Assembly: GCA_949297765.1 (NCBI GenBank)
Contig: CASFTV010000020.1
Span: 1-64,000 of the forward strand
Direction: 5' to 3'
Source: an uncultured bacterium
GTDB lineage: Bacteria > Verrucomicrobiota > Lentisphaeria > Victivallales > UBA1829
DNA length: 64,000 nt
Shown here: piece by piece, positions 17,247 through 25,780 of the stretch
How the letters are laid out: every line of letters begins with the position of its first letter
Position numbering within the stretch: the stretch's first letter is position 1
Made by a program: the position numbers and the translations under genes
Notes under the pieces: model-generated
What the model was told of the DNA's origin: nothing
Seen by the model: the letters and a program-made list of their open reading frames with translations, nothing else
Database searches by the model: none

Positions 17247-18326
17247 TCAGTTGGCTTTCTTGAAGTCGTTCATGAAGTTGACGAGCTTCTCGACCCCCTC
17301 CATCGGAACGGCGTTGTAGATGCTCGCGCGGATGCCGCCGACGGAGCGGTGTCCCTTCAGACCGATCATTCCGGCCGCCTTCGCCTCCTTGACGAACTTC
17401 GCCTCCAGATCCTCGTTCGGAAGACGGAAGACAACGTTCATTCTGGAACGGCTGTCCTTCTGGACGGGGCAGTTGTAGTAGCCGTCGGAACTGTCGATGG
17501 CCGCATAAAGCGCAGCCGCCTTGGCGTTGTTGATCTTTTCAATCGCGTCGATTCCGCCGATCTCCTTGATCCAGTCGGTCACGAGGGAGATCATGTAGAT
17601 CCCGTAGGTCGGAGGCGTGTTGTAGAGGGAGTTTTCCTTCGTGTAGGTCTCGTAGCGGAGCATGGTCGGAACGTTTGCCGGCGTTCTGGAGACCATGTCC
17701 TTGCGGATGATGCAGAGAGCAACACCGCTCGGTCCGAGATTCTTCTGAGCACCCGCATAGACCATTGCGAATTTGTTCATGTCGAACTTCCGGGACATGA
17801 TGTCGCTGGACATGTCGGCGATCATCGGGCATTTGCTGTCCGGGAACTCCCGGTACTGGGTCCCGTAGATCGTGTTGTTGCTGGTGATGTGGAGATAGGA
17901 CGCCTCTTCGGAGATCGGCTCCCAGGTGTTGAGCGCCGGAATGTAGGTGTACTTGTCCGCCTTGCTGGAGGCCACCGTGCGCACCTCGCCGAAGAGTTTT
18001 GCCTCTTTCATCGCCTTGGAGGACCATGTGCCCGTATCCGCAAACTGGGCGAAGCCGCCCTGCTTCATGAAGTTCATCGGGATCATCGCGAACTGCATGC
18101 TCGCGCCGCCCTGGATGTAGACCACGTCGTAATCGTCGGAGACACCGAGAATTTCCCGGACATTGCTGCTGGCGCGGGCGATGATTTCATCGAACAGCGG
18201 ACCGCGGTGGGAATGTTCCATCACGCCGCATCCGGTTCCCTTGTAATCGCAGAATTCCGCCTGTGCGCGTTCCATGACGACCGTCGGCAGCATTGCCGGC
18301 CCTGCACTGAAGTTTACAACTCTCAT
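17247..18326 (-). CDS. serC: Phosphoserine aminotransferase
   Basis: A 359-residue PLP enzyme of serine (and PLP) biosynthesis. VVNFSAGPAMLPTVVMERAQ is the SerC start, VYAGAQKNLGPSGVALCIIRKD carries the Schiff-base Lys, and GLKGHRSVGGIRASIYNAVP is the C-terminal signature. Length equals the family norm. ATG at 18326 follows GGAGGACACA. It diverges from lptF across a 195-base gap and is closed by a strong terminator. Confidence 0.97.
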   Translation of the reverse strand: MRVVNFSAGPAMLPTVVMERAQAEFCDYKGTGCGVMEHSHRGPLFDEIIARASSNVREILGVSDDYDVVYIQGGASMQFAMIPMNFMKQGGFAQFADTGTWSSKAMKEAKLFGEVRTVASSKADKYTYIPALNTWEPISEEASYLHITSNNTIYGTQYREFPDSKCPMIADMSSDIMSRKFDMNKFAMVYAGAQKNLGPSGVALCIIRKDMVSRTPANVPTMLRYETYTKENSLYNTPPTYGIYMISLVTDWIKEIGGIDAIEKINNAKAAALYAAIDSSDGYYNCPVQKDSRSRMNVVFRLPNEDLEAKFVKEAKAAGMIGLKGHRSVGGIRASIYNAVPMEGVEKLVNFMNDFKKAN

Positions 18327-18521
18327 TGTGTCCTCCGTAATATGGATGTTGCGAAATGTTTGAAAGCTATAATTTAGCGCATCTTTTTAAATTTACCAGA
18401 TCTTTTTTCCCGGAAGCGCAAGATTCTGCCGATTTTTCTTGTTTTCCCGCTTTTAAATCCATTGAAGATGTGCTACATTATGTCCATCGGGATTTTCATT
18501 GTTTAACGCAAAGGACCGGGA

Positions 18522-19631
18522 ATGCTCAAGACTCTGAATTTTTATGTTGCAAAGAACTTTCTCTATACATTCGTGATGGCGATGGGGGTTCTGACCTTCG
18601 GAATGACCGGTGCCCGTCTCGTCAAAGTGTTCGAATATGTTTCCAACGGCGTGGACATCGGAACGGCAATGATGTTCATGGTCTATGTGCTGCCGATTGC
18701 CATGGCATTCACGATTCCGTGGGCCGCGCTGGTTTCGATCATGCTCGTCTTCGGGCGCCTCTCCGCGGACAACGAGATCACGGCAATGCGGGCATGCGGC
18801 GTTTCCATTCTTCAGATCGTGGCGCCGATCATCATGATTTCGTTTCTGCTGACCTGTGTCTGTCTCTATCTCCAGCTGGAGGTGGGGCCGCGCTATCTCG
18901 GAAAGGCGCAGACCGTCGTGAAAAGCGTCGCCGTCGATCATCCGCTCGCCCTCTTCGAACCCGGCATTCCCATCGACTTCAATGACTTCAATATGTATAT
19001 CGACCAGAAAAATCCCGAAACCGGGGAGATCAAGGGAATCCAGGTCTACCGCCTCAACAAAAACAACCGCCGGATCGAACAGGATGTGACCGCTTCCTCC
19101 GGAAAAATCGTTGTCGACAAAGAGGCGCAGGTCATGAACATCATCCTGCAGAACGCCACGATCATCGCGTATGAAAACGACGACGATCCGCATCCCCGCC
19201 GCAGCTTCGGCAGAGAGATGTCCTTCTCCATCGAATACGGAAAGCAGTTCAACAGCAAACGAATCTCCCTCCGCGACAAGCATCTCGGATACGAAGGCCT
19301 TTATGCACGCTCCATCATGATGCGCCAGCGCAATGAGACGGAACGGATCTGCGAAATCGAAACGGAACTCAATCAGCGGGTCGCTCTGGCGCTCGCTCCG
19401 ATGGCGTTTCTGCTGCTCGGTCTGCCGACCGCCATCCGGACCTCCCGCCGCGAAACCTCCATCGGACTCTTCCTCAGCGTTCTGCTGGCCGGACTCTATT
19501 TCGGATCCGTGCTGGTTTCCGATTCGCTCAAATCCTTTGTCTGGGCATTTCCGCAGTATATTGTCTGGATTCCTCCCGCCCTGTATCAGATTTTCGGCGC
19601 CATTTACATTTTGAAAATCGCCCGGAGCTGA
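18522..19631 (+). CDS. LPS export permease LptF/LptG family
   Basis: A 369-residue inner-membrane protein with three N-terminal and three C-terminal helices around a periplasmic domain of about 170 residues, as in YjgP/YjgQ. The loop RLSADNEITAMRACGVSILQI after helix 2 is the LptB coupling region. Only one permease gene is present here; the second member and LptB are elsewhere. An extended -10 (TGCTACATT, 18471-18479) lies upstream without a good -35 box. The ATG is preceded by a weak GGAC. Confidence 0.88.
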   Translation: MLKTLNFYVAKNFLYTFVMAMGVLTFGMTGARLVKVFEYVSNGVDIGTAMMFMVYVLPIAMAFTIPWAALVSIMLVFGRLSADNEITAMRACGVSILQIVAPIIMISFLLTCVCLYLQLEVGPRYLGKAQTVVKSVAVDHPLALFEPGIPIDFNDFNMYIDQKNPETGEIKGIQVYRLNKNNRRIEQDVTASSGKIVVDKEAQVMNIILQNATIIAYENDDDPHPRRSFGREMSFSIEYGKQFNSKRISLRDKHLGYEGLYARSIMMRQRNETERICEIETELNQRVALALAPMAFLLLGLPTAIRTSRRETSIGLFLSVLLAGLYFGSVLVSDSLKSFVWAFPQYIVWIPPALYQIFGAIYILKIARS

Positions 19632-19690
19632 AGCGGAAAACCATCTCCCGGCGGCTTTGCCGACAGAATCCGCCGGGCCGTCTCGAACAC

Positions 19691-19725
19691 AAAAAAAGCG
19701 GGACGGTGTGTTTTCGCCGTCCCGC
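19691..19725 (-). terminator. Intrinsic terminator of the FKBP gene
   Basis: On the minus strand the 9-bp stem GCGGGACGG/CCGTCCCGC (19725-19717 with 19706-19698, 10-base loop) is followed by seven T residues (19697-19691), starting 20 bases past the FKBP stop codon. Confidence 0.85.
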
Positions 19726-19745
19726 CGAGAAAGATCTTCCGGATC

Positions 19746-20375
19746 TTATTTGGCGATGTCGAGCAGTTCGACTTCAAAGATCAGCATCTGATCCGGACCG
19801 ATGAGTTCACCGGCTCCGCGTTTCCCGTAGGCGAGGGCGGCGGGAATGAAGAGTTGGTATTTGCTGCCGACCTGCATCAGCTGGAGCGCCTCGGTCCAGC
19901 CGGGAATTACGCCGTTGACCGGGAAGGTCGCCGGCTGGCCGCGCCGAACGGAGCTGTCGAAGACGGTTCCGTCGGGAAGGGTCCCCGTATAGTGGACCGT
20001 GACAACGCTTTGAGACGTCGGCTTTGCGCCGTCGCCCTGCTTCAGGACTTTATACTGGAGTCCGCTTCCGGTGGTGACCACATCTTTGTCTTCTTTGTTT
20101 TTCGCGAGGAATTCCGCTTCCTGTTTCTGGTTTTCGGCTCCTTTTTCCGCGGCCTTTTTTTCGGCGGCGGAGCGGAGTTCCTGCTGGAACTTCCGCATCA
20201 GGGTTATGAATTCCTGTTCGGGAACTTGCGGAGTGTTTCCCTGAAACGTGTCGGTGATGCCGGCAAGGGCGGCCTCCAGATTGATGGAAAAGGGGAGTTT
20301 CCGGAAGGAGGCGCCGATGTCCATGCCGAGGCAGTAGCTGGTTTTGTCGCTGTCGTTCTGCAGTGTGATGCTCAT
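19746..20375 (-). CDS. FKBP-type peptidyl-prolyl isomerase
   Basis: A 209-residue protein in FkpA/Mip arrangement: a helical dimerisation region (about residues 10-95, Lys/Glu/Ala rich) then an FKBP domain with GSGLQYKVLKQGDG, VTVHYTGTLPDGTVFDSS, VIPGWTEALQLMQVGSKYQLFIPAALAYG and LIFEVELL. Unlike FkpA, no signal peptide is visible, so it appears cytosolic unless the start is misplaced. It has its own promoter and terminator. Confidence 0.92.
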   Translation of the reverse strand: MSITLQNDSDKTSYCLGMDIGASFRKLPFSINLEAALAGITDTFQGNTPQVPEQEFITLMRKFQQELRSAAEKKAAEKGAENQKQEAEFLAKNKEDKDVVTTGSGLQYKVLKQGDGAKPTSQSVVTVHYTGTLPDGTVFDSSVRRGQPATFPVNGVIPGWTEALQLMQVGSKYQLFIPAALAYGKRGAGELIGPDQMLIFEVELLDIAK

Positions 20376-20417
20376 GTTCTGATTCTTTCCTGGTTGGTTT
20401 TCGGGTGACAGTCGGAT

Positions 20418-20446
20418 AAGATACGCTCTCTTTCGCCGAGAGTCAA
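20418..20446 (-). promoter_or_regulatory. Sigma70-like promoter of the FKBP gene
   Basis: On the minus strand TTGACT (20446-20441), 17-bp spacer, TATCTT (20423-20418). The -35 box overlaps the stop codon of the preceding SHOCT-like gene. Confidence 0.7.
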
Positions 20447-21021
20447 GACCCTTTTCCGGGAAGATGACGTTTTTTCTCTTCTTCCAGTTCGTTTTCCGTC
20501 AGAATTCCGCGCCGGTGCAGTTTCCCCAGCAGAAGGAAGAAATCCGGAGAGTGCGGATCCGAATTCTTCTCCAGAAAAGAAGCAAAGCGGTTCGTCTGCG
20601 CAAGCTCTGTCCGGAGAGTATGGAGAAACTGTTTCTCCTCCCGTGAGCCTCTCCCTTCCAGAGCAAGAACATATTCTCCGCAAAGATTCCGAAGATAAAC
20701 GGTCCGTTTTTTTCTTTTCATCCGTCCGGCCAGATAGATTTCCGGGAGCAGAGTCAGCAGCACGGCAACGAAGACTCCGGGCAATGTCTCCGAATTCGAC
20801 CGAAACAGCAGCCCCGTCAGAAAGAACCCCAGCAGAACGACGCAGGGAATCTGAAGCAGAATCAGAAACCCGTTCCGGAGGCGGAAATCCTCCTCCACCT
20901 CCTCGAAAAACGGCAGCAGATCCGAAAGATCCCGCCGCAGCGGCGGAGCATGCGGAGGGGTGAAACGCAGCTCTCCGCTCTCCAGTTCCGCCTTTCCGTT
21001 CCGAAACACGCAGTGGATCAT
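20443..21021 (-). CDS. SHOCT-like membrane protein, second of a pair
   Basis: A 192-residue protein without a named function. Two hydrophobic helices lie at about residues 52-90 (FLILLQIPCVVLLGFFLTGLL; GVFVAVLLTLLPEIYLA). The C-terminus LLLGKLHRRGILTENELEEEKKRHL fits the short SHOCT domain, which often ends membrane or oligomeric proteins. The ATG at 21021 has GGAGG and overlaps the preceding gene's TGA (ATGA). It has the same layout as its upstream neighbour, suggesting duplication and divergence. Confidence 0.72.
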   Translation of the reverse strand: MIHCVFRNGKAELESGELRFTPPHAPPLRRDLSDLLPFFEEVEEDFRLRNGFLILLQIPCVVLLGFFLTGLLFRSNSETLPGVFVAVLLTLLPEIYLAGRMKRKKRTVYLRNLCGEYVLALEGRGSREEKQFLHTLRTELAQTNRFASFLEKNSDPHSPDFFLLLGKLHRRGILTENELEEEKKRHLPGKGS

Positions 21022-21644
21022 GCGTCCTCCTTCCGGAGAAATCCGATGTTCGGCCGCTCTTCTCCTGCGATTGCGTACCACTCTTCCAGCTCCCGCACCT
21101 CTTCCCCGGAAAGGATCGACTCTTCGCGGAGACGCCGCAGCTGAAGACGCAGTTTTTCCGGATCCCTGTCCGGTGACGGCATCTGAAAATGACGGACACT
21201 GAGGCGCGCAACTTCCTCCGCGAAGGCCTGCGCCTCTTTTCTCTTCTTTTCTGAAAACGGAATTTTCAGAGCATTGTTTTCCAGCGGCGAATCAAAGAAG
21301 AACGAGGAAAAACGCTCTCCCCGCGGCCGCTTTCCGAAGAAAAACGCCAGCAGAACGATCACAAAAATCCCGCATGCCGCATTCGGAGAGCCCGGATTGC
21401 GGAAAAACAGCAGAAAACAGCCGAATCCTCCCGCGGAAAGCAGAAACAGAAGTGCGTAATACCGGAGGAAATCCCACGGGGATCCGGGAACTTCCGCAAA
21501 GTCGGGATTCAGACATTGCAGCGGCAGCTCCCGACGCTGCCTCCATTCCCCTTTCCGGGTTTCGACAAGCAGCAGACGCCGTTCCCGGTCGATGCGGCAG
21601 TGTGTGCGGCAACGGCCGCTCTGAAACAGGTATTCATCCGTCAC
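21018..21644 (-). CDS. SHOCT-like membrane protein, first of a pair
   Basis: A 208-residue protein of unknown function. The start is taken as the GTG at 21644, which follows AAGGAG at good spacing and a strong promoter; longer reading would run into promoter sequence. The N-terminal third is beta-like (DEYLFQSGRCRTHCRIDRERRLLLVET), then two hydrophobic helices (FLRYYALLFLLSAGGFGCFLLFF; ACGIFVIVLLAFFF). The C-terminus LRLQLRRLREESILSGEEVRELEEWYA is SHOCT-like. It is coupled to the next gene by an ATGA overlap. Confidence 0.72.
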   Translation of the reverse strand: MTDEYLFQSGRCRTHCRIDRERRLLLVETRKGEWRQRRELPLQCLNPDFAEVPGSPWDFLRYYALLFLLSAGGFGCFLLFFRNPGSPNAACGIFVIVLLAFFFGKRPRGERFSSFFFDSPLENNALKIPFSEKKRKEAQAFAEEVARLSVRHFQMPSPDRDPEKLRLQLRRLREESILSGEEVRELEEWYAIAGEERPNIGFLRKEDA

Positions 21645-21689
21645 GAGGCGTTTCTCCTTCCTGTTTGTTTTCCGGGGGTAAATGCAGAG

Positions 21690-21718
21690 ATTATAGCATT
21701 GTTCCGGGAGGTTTGCAA
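21690..21718 (-). promoter_or_regulatory. Sigma70-like promoter of the SHOCT gene pair
   Basis: On the minus strand TTGCAA (21718-21713), 17-bp spacer, TATAAT (21695-21690), 45 bases before the GTG start. Confidence 0.75.
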
Positions 21719-21803
21719 GCCGGGGTGAATGGAATTTCCTCCCGGGCAGCGGATCGGGCGGCGCATGGAGGATAAAAAAAGTGGTTTTTCCCCCGGTTTC
21801 GCC

Positions 21804-21831
21804 TTGAAAAACGCGCGATGTGTGATACTGT
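21804..21831 (+). promoter_or_regulatory. Promoter of the iorAB-paaK operon
   Basis: TTGAAA at 21804-21809, 16-bp spacer, TACTGT at 21826-21831, 64 bases before the iorA ATG. An alternative -10 is the extended TGTGATACT at 21821-21829. Confidence 0.5.
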
Positions 21832-21894
21832 TTCAAAATCGTTTGAAAAGGAAACTTTCAGATACGGTGCACTCGGCACGGAGAGGTTGAAAAC

Positions 21895-23487
21895 ATGTCC
21901 CAGAAACGAATTCTCAGCGGAGACGAAGCCGTAGCCTACGGCGCGCTTGCCGCTTCGGTCTGTCTCGGGTCCGGCTATCCCGGAACGCCGTCGACGGAAA
22001 TTCTTGAAACATTCGCCGGAATCGGCGGAGCCGCGGAATGGGCTCCGAATGAAAAAGTCGCGCTGGAAGTCGGAATCGGCGTCTCTTTCGGCGGCGGACG
22101 GAGCATCGTCACCATGAAACACGTCGGGCTGAACGTGGCGGCCGATCCGCTGTTCACGCTGACCTACACCGGCGTCAACGGTGGACTGGTCATCGTTTCC
22201 GCGGACGATCCCGGGCTTGCTTCCAGTCAGAACGAGCAGGACAACCGCAACTATGCGAAAGCGGCCAAAATGCCGATGCTCGAACCCTCCGATTCCCAGG
22301 AGGCCTACGAGTTCACCATCCGCGCATTCGAGCTTTCCGAACAGTTCAATGTGCCGGTCCTGCTGCGGATGACGACCCGGGTCTGTCACTCGCAGGGCAT
22401 TGTGGATCTGGGCGAAAAGCCGACACCGGTCCCCCGGAAAAAATATGAGAAGAATGTGCAGAAGAACGTCATGGTTCCCGCCTTCGCGAAAAAAGCTCGT
22501 GTTCGGCTGGAAAAGACGATGAAGGATCTCGCCGAATTCGCGGAGACCACCGATCTTGAACAGGAGGAATCCGCTTCGCCGGAGATCGGCGTGATCTGCT
22601 CGGGAATTTCTTATCAGCATGTACGGGAGGCGATGCCGTCCGCGTCGGTGCTGAAACTCGGACTGACCTGGCCGCTCCCGATGAAAAAGATCGCCGCCTT
22701 CGCCAAATCGGTCAAACGCTGCGTGGTGATGGAGGAGGGGGACCGTTTCCTCGCGGACGCCGTTTCCGCCGCAGGAATCCCGGTCGAGGCGAAAGACGAT
22801 TCCCTGCTGTTTGGCGAACTCAACGTGAACCGCGTCCGGAAACAGCTGGACGGCAAATTCGATCCGGAAAAGACTCCGGTTCCCGGACGGCCTCCGCAGC
22901 TGTGCCCGGGATGTCCGCACCGCAAGACGTTCGAGACGCTGCGTGACCTCGGATGCATCGTGTCGGGCGACATCGGGTGCTATACGCTCGGCACACTCCC
23001 GCCGTTCAGCGCGATTGACACCTGCGTCTGCATGGGCGCGAGCATCGGCGTGGGACTCGGTCTCCGCCGTTCCCTGCCGGAGTCCGAAGCGCGGAAGGTG
23101 GTCAGCGTGATCGGCGACAGCACGTTCCTTCACAGCGGCATCACCGGAATCGTGGAAATGGTTTACAACCGTCCCGCGACCGGACATCTCGTGGTGATCC
23201 TGGACAACTCCACCACCGCGATGACCGGTCTTCAGGAGAATCCCGCAACGGGTCATCTTCTGAACATGGAACCGGCAACCGCGGTCAGTCTCGAAGCCCT
23301 CTGCCGCGCCTGCGGAACCGATCATGTGGATGTGCTGGATACGACGCTCGAATCGGAACGGTTCCGGAATCTGGTCGCCGAACGACTGAATTCCAATGAC
23401 CTCAGCGTGATCATCGCGCGGCGCCCGTGCATCCTGCAGATGAAGAAAATGGCAAAACTCGCGAAGAAGAAAGGCGGCGCAAAATGA
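21895..23487 (+). CDS. iorA: Indolepyruvate:ferredoxin oxidoreductase, alpha subunit, ferredoxin domain absent
   Basis: A 530-residue TPP enzyme subunit for oxidative decarboxylation of arylpyruvates to aryl-acetyl-CoA. The N-terminus GDEAVAYGALAASVCLGSGYPGTPSTEI is the pyrimidine-binding domain and QLCPGCPHRKTFETL...GDIGCYTLG...GDSTFLHSGITG the TPP/metal domain. Typical IorA continues about 70 residues with two [4Fe-4S] clusters; this one ends at RRPCILQMKKMAKLAKKKGGAK with no CxxCxxC motif. Electron transfer must therefore use another partner, or the enzyme differs. Overlaps iorB by ATGA. Confidence 0.9.
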   Translation: MSQKRILSGDEAVAYGALAASVCLGSGYPGTPSTEILETFAGIGGAAEWAPNEKVALEVGIGVSFGGGRSIVTMKHVGLNVAADPLFTLTYTGVNGGLVIVSADDPGLASSQNEQDNRNYAKAAKMPMLEPSDSQEAYEFTIRAFELSEQFNVPVLLRMTTRVCHSQGIVDLGEKPTPVPRKKYEKNVQKNVMVPAFAKKARVRLEKTMKDLAEFAETTDLEQEESASPEIGVICSGISYQHVREAMPSASVLKLGLTWPLPMKKIAAFAKSVKRCVVMEEGDRFLADAVSAAGIPVEAKDDSLLFGELNVNRVRKQLDGKFDPEKTPVPGRPPQLCPGCPHRKTFETLRDLGCIVSGDIGCYTLGTLPPFSAIDTCVCMGASIGVGLGLRRSLPESEARKVVSVIGDSTFLHSGITGIVEMVYNRPATGHLVVILDNSTTAMTGLQENPATGHLLNMEPATAVSLEALCRACGTDHVDVLDTTLESERFRNLVAERLNSNDLSVIIARRPCILQMKKMAKLAKKKGGAK

Positions 23488-23963
23488 ATACGATGGATAC
23501 GGTCAATGTTGTTTTTGCCGGAATCGGCGGGCAGGGCGTGATCCTCGCCAGCGATCTGCTGACAGCCGCCGCGTTCCGCAGCGGATACGATGTGAAAAAA
23601 AGCGAACTGCATGGAATGAGCCAGCGCGGAGGATCCGTCAGCAGCGACGTCCGGTTCGGAAAAAAGGTCTGGAGTCCGATGATCCCCGAAGGCGAAGCGG
23701 ATTTTCTGGTTTCGCTTGCGGAAGATCAGGTGGAGGTCTTCCGCCATCTGATCAAACCGGATGGAATCGTGCTTTCACCGTCGATGTTCGGGGAGTACGA
23801 TCCGGGACGCAGCATGAATCTTGCGATGCTCGGCGCTCTGAATGTCCATCTCCGGCTGGACGACGCCATCTGGGAACAGCTCCTGAAGGAGACCTTCGCC
23901 GATGAAGCGCTGCTTTCGGTCAACCGGGAAGCCTTCCGCAAAGGCGCGTCGTTTGTGAAATAA
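23484..23963 (+). CDS. iorB: Indolepyruvate:ferredoxin oxidoreductase, beta subunit
   Basis: A 159-residue gamma-type subunit of 2-oxoacid:acceptor oxidoreductases. VVFAGIGGQGVILASDLLTAAAFRSGYDVKKSELHGMSQRGGSVSSDVRFG is the family signature. It is somewhat shorter than many IorB proteins (about 190-200 residues). The start at 23484 overlaps the iorA stop; an ATG three codons further in is possible. Partner of the preceding gene and part of a four-gene arylpyruvate operon. Confidence 0.92.
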   Translation: MNTMDTVNVVFAGIGGQGVILASDLLTAAAFRSGYDVKKSELHGMSQRGGSVSSDVRFGKKVWSPMIPEGEADFLVSLAEDQVEVFRHLIKPDGIVLSPSMFGEYDPGRSMNLAMLGALNVHLRLDDAIWEQLLKETFADEALLSVNREAFRKGASFVK

Positions 23964-23980
23964 CAGGGGAGGGGTGTCCG

Positions 23981-25312
23981 ATGCTGTCCAAACACTACAA
24001 TCCGATCAGCGCGCAGGATTATATTCCGCGTCCGCTTCTCCGGCAGATCCAGCTCCAGCGGCTTCAGAAGATCGTTCAGCATGAATACCGCAACGTGGAG
24101 TTCTACCGCCGGCGCATGGATGAAAAAGGGGTCAAACCTTCCGATATCCGCAGTCTGGAGGATCTTTCCAAACTGCCGTTCATGATGAAGAAGGATCTGC
24201 GCGACACCTATCCGTTCGGCCTGTTCGCTCTGGATATGAAACAGGTGGTCCGGCTGCACGCGTCCAGCGGAACGACGGGCAAACCGATCGTGGTCGGTTA
24301 TACAAAAGAGGATATTGATGTCTGGGTCAGCTGCATGATGCGGGCGCTTGCCATGGGGGGAGTCGATCGCGGCGATATTATTCAGAACTCCTATGGATAC
24401 GGTTTGTTCACCGGCGGTCTCGGCGCCCACTACGGCGTGGAGGCTCTCGGCGCAACCGTGGTTCCGACCTCCGGAGGAAACACCGAGCGGCAGGTGATGC
24501 TCATGCGCGATTTCGGCGTGACGGGAATCTGCTGTACGCCGACCTATTTCATCCATCTGTGCGAGAAGGCCGGTCAGATGGGGGTGGATCTGCGGGATCT
24601 GCCGATCCGCGTCGGCTTTTTCGGGGCGGAGCCGTGGACCGAAGGCATGCGCAAACGGATCGAGGAACTTTCGGGAATCGAGTCGTTCGATATTTACGGA
24701 CTTTCCGAAATGAGCGGTCCGGGTGTCGGTGTCGAATGCAGCTGTCACAGCGGGATTCATATTTTCGAGGACCATTTCTATCCGGAAATCATTGATCCGG
24801 AAACCTGCGAGGTTCTGCCGGACGGAGAAGAAGGAGAACTGGTTTTCACGACGATCTCCAAATTCGCGATGCCGATGATCCGGTACCGGACGCGCGACAT
24901 CACGAGAATCATCTCCGAACCGTGCGCCTGCGGACGGACCCTGCGGAAAATCGACCGGATTTCGCGCCGGAGCGATGATATGTTCATCATCCGCGGCGTG
25001 AACGTGTTCCCGTCGCAGATCGAGACGGGACTTCTCGCCGTGGAAGGGGCGCTGCCGCATTACCGCATCGTTCTGACCCGCCGCGAGGACGGACTGGACG
25101 ACATGCTGATCGAAGTCGAGGTCAACGCCGATTCCGTCAGCGACAAGGTCCGCGCGATGGAGGAACTCCAGCACAAGTTCTCCCACTCGGTGGAACGGAT
25201 CCTCGGCATCCGCGCCCCCGTGAAAATTGTGCCGCCGAATACGATCCCCCGCAGCGAAGGCAAAGCAAAGCGGGTGTTCGATCTGCGCAACGAAACCAAC
25301 CGGAAATCCTGA
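23981..25312 (+). CDS. paaK: Phenylacetate--CoA ligase
   Basis: A 443-residue adenylate-forming ligase. LHASSGTTGKPIVVGYTKEDIDVW is the AMP-binding loop, FDIYGLSEMSGPGVGVEC the A5 motif, and RYRTRDITRIISEPCACGRTLRKIDRISRRSDDM the hinge with two Cys typical of PaaK. The C-terminal ACT-like lid is complete. Adjacent to iorAB, it likely interconverts aryl acetates with the aryl-acetyl-CoA made by Ior, giving ATP during aromatic amino-acid fermentation; that direction is inference. Confidence 0.94.
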   Translation: MLSKHYNPISAQDYIPRPLLRQIQLQRLQKIVQHEYRNVEFYRRRMDEKGVKPSDIRSLEDLSKLPFMMKKDLRDTYPFGLFALDMKQVVRLHASSGTTGKPIVVGYTKEDIDVWVSCMMRALAMGGVDRGDIIQNSYGYGLFTGGLGAHYGVEALGATVVPTSGGNTERQVMLMRDFGVTGICCTPTYFIHLCEKAGQMGVDLRDLPIRVGFFGAEPWTEGMRKRIEELSGIESFDIYGLSEMSGPGVGVECSCHSGIHIFEDHFYPEIIDPETCEVLPDGEEGELVFTTISKFAMPMIRYRTRDITRIISEPCACGRTLRKIDRISRRSDDMFIIRGVNVFPSQIETGLLAVEGALPHYRIVLTRREDGLDDMLIEVEVNADSVSDKVRAMEELQHKFSHSVERILGIRAPVKIVPPNTIPRSEGKAKRVFDLRNETNRKS

Positions 25313-25327
25313 AAGGAGGCCGTGAAA

Positions 25328-25765
25328 ATGAAACTGAAACAACTCTCCGTTTTTGTGGAAAACAAGCCCGGCTCAGTGAGCCGTCCCTGCAAAGCCCTCG
25401 CGGACGCGGGCATCAACATCACCACGCTGACCCTCGCCGATACCAAGGATTTCGGAATCCTCCGCTTCATCATCGACGACTGGAGAAAAGCCTATGGTGT
25501 GCTGAAGGAGAAAAATTTCGCGGTCAGCGTCAACGATGTGATCGCTCTGGAAGTCAGCGATGTCCCCGGCGGACTCTCCTCGGTTCTGGAGAAACTGGAG
25601 GAACGCGGTTTGAATGTCGAATACATGTATGCCTCCGTCTATGGAAGCAACAGCCGCGCCGTCCTGGTCTTCCGCTTTGACGACACCGATTCCGCTCTTG
25701 AAAAACTGGATGGTTGCCCCGAACTGAAAATCGTCAGTTCCGCGCGCTTCTTTTCCCTGAAATAA
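25328..25765 (+). CDS. Tandem ACT-domain protein
   Basis: A 145-residue protein of two ACT domains: KQLSVFVENKPGSVSRPCKALADAGINITTLTLADT and VIALEVSDVPGGLSSVLEKLEERGLNVEYMYASV. ACT domains bind amino acids. In many anaerobes such a gene follows iorAB-paaK, so it probably senses aromatic or related amino acids for this operon. AAAGGAGG at 25313-25320 favours the ATG at 25328 over the closer GTG at 25322. Confidence 0.9.
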   Translation: MKLKQLSVFVENKPGSVSRPCKALADAGINITTLTLADTKDFGILRFIIDDWRKAYGVLKEKNFAVSVNDVIALEVSDVPGGLSSVLEKLEERGLNVEYMYASVYGSNSRAVLVFRFDDTDSALEKLDGCPELKIVSSARFFSLK

Positions 25766-25780
25766 CTTTGGAGGTCCAAG

